Origin: JBNKFQ01 sp050289385
GTDB lineage: Bacteria; Pseudomonadota; Gammaproteobacteria; Pseudomonadales; Porticoccaceae
Length of the DNA: 23,715 nucleotides
Direction of reading: 5' to 3'
NCBI GenBank assembly: GCA_050289385.1
Contig: JBNKFQ010000121.1
Location: 1-23,715, forward strand
The notes under the pieces were generated by a model. It was given only the letters and a program-made list of their open reading frames with translations, did not search any database and had not been told where the DNA came from. The translations under genes and the position numbers were made by a program. This document shows positions 21,885 through 23,715 of the stretch, piece by piece. Numbering within the stretch: position 1 is the stretch's first letter; each line of letters starts with the position of its first letter.

Positions 21885-23107
21885 TTTATTTGCTTACGCT
21901 GCTTGCCGCCTTGTCAGGGCTCCTGTTTGCCAGAGAGAGAACAGCGTACCTGTATCCTTTGATTGGCTTTTTCAGTTTTTTCTTTATTACCAGTATGGTG
22001 GACAGTCCTTATGTCAATCCGGGTTTTTCACTATCCGACGACATAGCAAATGTCATTCGTCTTGCCATGCATATGACAATATTTTTTGCGCTTATGGCGT
22101 GGCTTGTGAAAATTGGAAAGGTGAAACTGAATGGAGTTGCACTGGTTCCTCTGATTCTGTTTCTGGTGTTTTGTATTATCTCAATTTCATTGCAAAAGGA
22201 TGTTAAATACGAAGGGCTGCTACGAGTCTCAATTTTTCTGGTTTTTATTCTCAACGCTATTGTTTTAGTGCCGTCCGCGTCCTTTAATCTGCAATTTGAG
22301 TCAGTGCTCAAATACACGTTGTTTTTGTCCTGCTGTCTGATTGGCTTATGTGTGCTGTCCTTCCTTATATATGGTCCTGCGCCGGAATGGACTACACGTC
22401 TTGGGCGACCGATGAATGCGCGAGTGCTGGCCGAAGTGGTGGTTATTGGATCAGCCTGTGCTGGTGCGCTGTATTTGCAAACGGGAAGTAACAAATGGTT
22501 TCTGGTAACGCTGTTGTTCACGTCTGTTCTGCTTTGGACCGGTTCCCGGGCGCCGCTTGTGCTTACTGTACTGTTTATTTTTCATATTATGTTGCAGCGG
22601 AGAATGTACCGATCTCTACTGGCCATGTCGATGCTTGGCGTTGTGGGTGTTTTTTGGGTGGGCGCAGATTTGGCAGAAACCATATTTAATCGTACCGAAG
22701 TGAGTTCTGGCAGGTTGGCTATTTGGCAAAACGCACTTGCTGATATTGAGTCAGTCTGGTTTGGCCAGGGAGAACGGTATATTTTCCCCGGCGGTAGCTT
22801 GCCAGAGGGTATGAGGCTGCATAACGGTTTTCTGGAAACGTACATGTCTTTTGGGATATTTGCTGCTATTTCGGCATTTCTCTTTTACATCGTTATTATG
22901 GTGAAAGGGATACACAGGGGTTTTTTTGGCGGGCGCCCCTATATTTTGTTTATTGCATTATCGCTGTTTTCCGAGTCCATGATTGGCACGTCTTTTTTAT
23001 TAAATCTGGGTGATGGGTTTATATTTTATGCGTTGTCTTTGTTGTTTACGTTTGGTCGGTTTGGTGGGGAGCAGCCATTACCACATCATCGTCCGGTTGT
23101 TGCATAG
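21881..23107 (+). CDS. wzy: O-antigen polymerase/ligase-family membrane protein (Wzy/WaaL-like)
   Basis: The 408-residue protein has about ten to twelve hydrophobic segments. In the second half it has the Wzy_C/O-antigen ligase pattern: a GSRAPLVLTVLF segment, then GRLAIWQNALADIES...GQGE before a large loop, and HNGFLETYMSFGIF. The arginine in GSRAP and the histidine of the HNGF segment are typical of the superfamily. In a Wzx/Wzy system it would polymerise repeat units at the periplasmic face; a ligase role cannot be excluded from sequence alone. The start is GTG 21881, overlapping the flippase stop by 4 bp. It is the last fully visible gene. Confidence 0.8.
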   Translation: MIYLLTLLAALSGLLFARERTAYLYPLIGFFSFFFITSMVDSPYVNPGFSLSDDIANVIRLAMHMTIFFALMAWLVKIGKVKLNGVALVPLILFLVFCIISISLQKDVKYEGLLRVSIFLVFILNAIVLVPSASFNLQFESVLKYTLFLSCCLIGLCVLSFLIYGPAPEWTTRLGRPMNARVLAEVVVIGSACAGALYLQTGSNKWFLVTLLFTSVLLWTGSRAPLVLTVLFIFHIMLQRRMYRSLLAMSMLGVVGVFWVGADLAETIFNRTEVSSGRLAIWQNALADIESVWFGQGERYIFPGGSLPEGMRLHNGFLETYMSFGIFAAISAFLFYIVIMVKGIHRGFFGGRPYILFIALSLFSESMIGTSFLLNLGDGFIFYALSLLFTFGRFGGEQPLPHHRPVVA

Positions 23108-23164
23108 CAGGTTATGCAGCGTCTTTTTCAGGAGTGTGGGTAAATTTGATGGTTGGTATAAGTA

Positions 23165-23715
23165 ATGGATAGCGTGTGCTTTCTTTCTTCAGAGCATGGA
23201 GTGTCAGATAAGCGGGTTGTGGATAAAGAGGCCGCAACCTTGGCAGCGCACGGCATAGAAGTATTCCATGTATGCCCCGATGTTGAGGCGCGTGAATATA
23301 CACACAAAGGTATTCAGTTTTTAACCTTCAAACGGACCGTTGGTTTGTGGAACCGGATCAAAAATTTCCCCAAGCTGTATTGCCTGGCATTAAAAACTAA
23401 CGCCGATGTTATCCATTGCAACGAAGTCGATTCCTGGATTGTCGGTGTATGGCTGAGAATTTTTTGCAAAAAAAGATGCGTGTTTGATGTGCACGAGCAC
23501 TACCCCAGTACTTTTGCCCAGAGTCGCTTCCCCAAGTGGATTCAACCGCTGGTGGCAGCAATTATTCGAGGTGTATTTTGGGTGTTGACCCCGTTTACCG
23601 AGAAACTGGTACTGGCCAAGCAATCGGTATCGGCAGATTTTCACACCAGCGATGATAAAAAGGTACTGGTGCGCAACTTTACGCCATTAAGCGGTATTAA
23701 CTTTGCCGGGCAACG
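23165..23715 (+). CDS. GT4-family glycosyltransferase, N-terminal part, 3' end outside window
   Basis: The frame opens with ATG at 23165 and stays open to the window end (183 codons). An in-frame TAA at 23159-23161 shows the gene cannot start further upstream. The N-terminal half shows the donor-independent domain of a GT-B enzyme: VCFLSSEHGVSDKRV at the start, ADVIHCNEVDSWIVG near residue 80-95, FDVHEHYPSTFA, and LTPFTEKLV before the inter-domain region. These resemble WbuB/EpsF-type group 4 glycosyltransferases. The catalytic EX7E region would lie beyond the window, so donor specificity cannot be judged. It is 57 bp after the Wzy-like gene and most likely adds one sugar of the repeat unit. 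Confidence 0.8.
   Translation, partial: MDSVCFLSSEHGVSDKRVVDKEAATLAAHGIEVFHVCPDVEAREYTHKGIQFLTFKRTVGLWNRIKNFPKLYCLALKTNADVIHCNEVDSWIVGVWLRIFCKKRCVFDVHEHYPSTFAQSRFPKWIQPLVAAIIRGVFWVLTPFTEKLVLAKQSVSADFHTSDDKKVLVRNFTPLSGINFAGQ

Noticed and set aside
22009..22521. 170-codon - strand frame opposite the Wzy-like gene
   Set aside because: Shadow frame rich in Ser/Thr/Arg, as expected from the complement of a hydrophobic membrane-protein gene.

Overview
The window looks like the chromosome of a Gram-negative gammaproteobacterium, probably a marine or aquatic heterotroph. This is inferred from the gene families (KpsC/KpsS, WecB/WecC, pseudaminic acid genes, a ComEA-like protein) and the intermediate base composition; the genus cannot be named from sequence alone. 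Every convincing gene lies on the + strand. The whole 23.7 kb is devoted to cell-surface glycans, apart from a ComEA-like gene in the middle. No tRNA, rRNA, CRISPR array or intact insertion sequence was seen.

Region 1 (1-5016) is a nearly complete CMP-pseudaminic acid operon: pseB (5' end outside the window), pseC, pseF, pseG, a formyltransferase-like gene, and pseI. No PseH N-acetyltransferase is present. The formyltransferase-like gene sits where the missing N-acylation step would be expected, so the product may be a 7-N-formyl pseudaminic acid. Region 2 (5018-9824) holds an aminoglycoside-phosphotransferase-fold kinase of unknown substrate, then kpsC and kpsS, the two beta-Kdo transferases that build the lipid-linked Kdo primer of ABC-transporter-dependent capsules. 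kpsC and kpsS are separated by a 265-bp MITE-like element with 31-bp terminal inverted repeats and two internal hairpin arms.

Region 3 (9825-11933) is a repeat-rich divider. It contains an array of eight 7-bp units, a PhyH-type Fe(II)/2-oxoglutarate dioxygenase gene, a second candidate inverted-repeat element flanked by 11-bp direct repeats, and a comEA-like gene with its own -10 box and a strong Shine-Dalgarno sequence. Region 4 (11934-23715) is a second polysaccharide locus of Wzx/Wzy type: wecB and wecC (UDP-ManNAc, then UDP-ManNAcA), a heparinase II/III-family protein, a fused two-domain oxidoreductase, an asparagine-synthase-type amidotransferase (possibly amidating uronic acids), a Wzx-like flippase, a Wzy/WaaL-like polymerase or ligase, and the start of a GT4 glycosyltransferase that runs off the end.

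Most genes in regions 1 and 4 are tightly packed, with ATGA, GTGA or TGATG stop-start overlaps that indicate translational coupling. The window therefore juxtaposes genes typical of two export strategies (Kps/ABC and Wzx/Wzy). The kpsMTED exporter, the initiating phosphoglycosyltransferase and the Wza/Wzc export genes must lie elsewhere if they exist. The best candidates for something unusual are the structured element between kpsC and kpsS, the formyltransferase replacing PseH, and the heptamer and inverted-repeat structures bracketing the dioxygenase gene.
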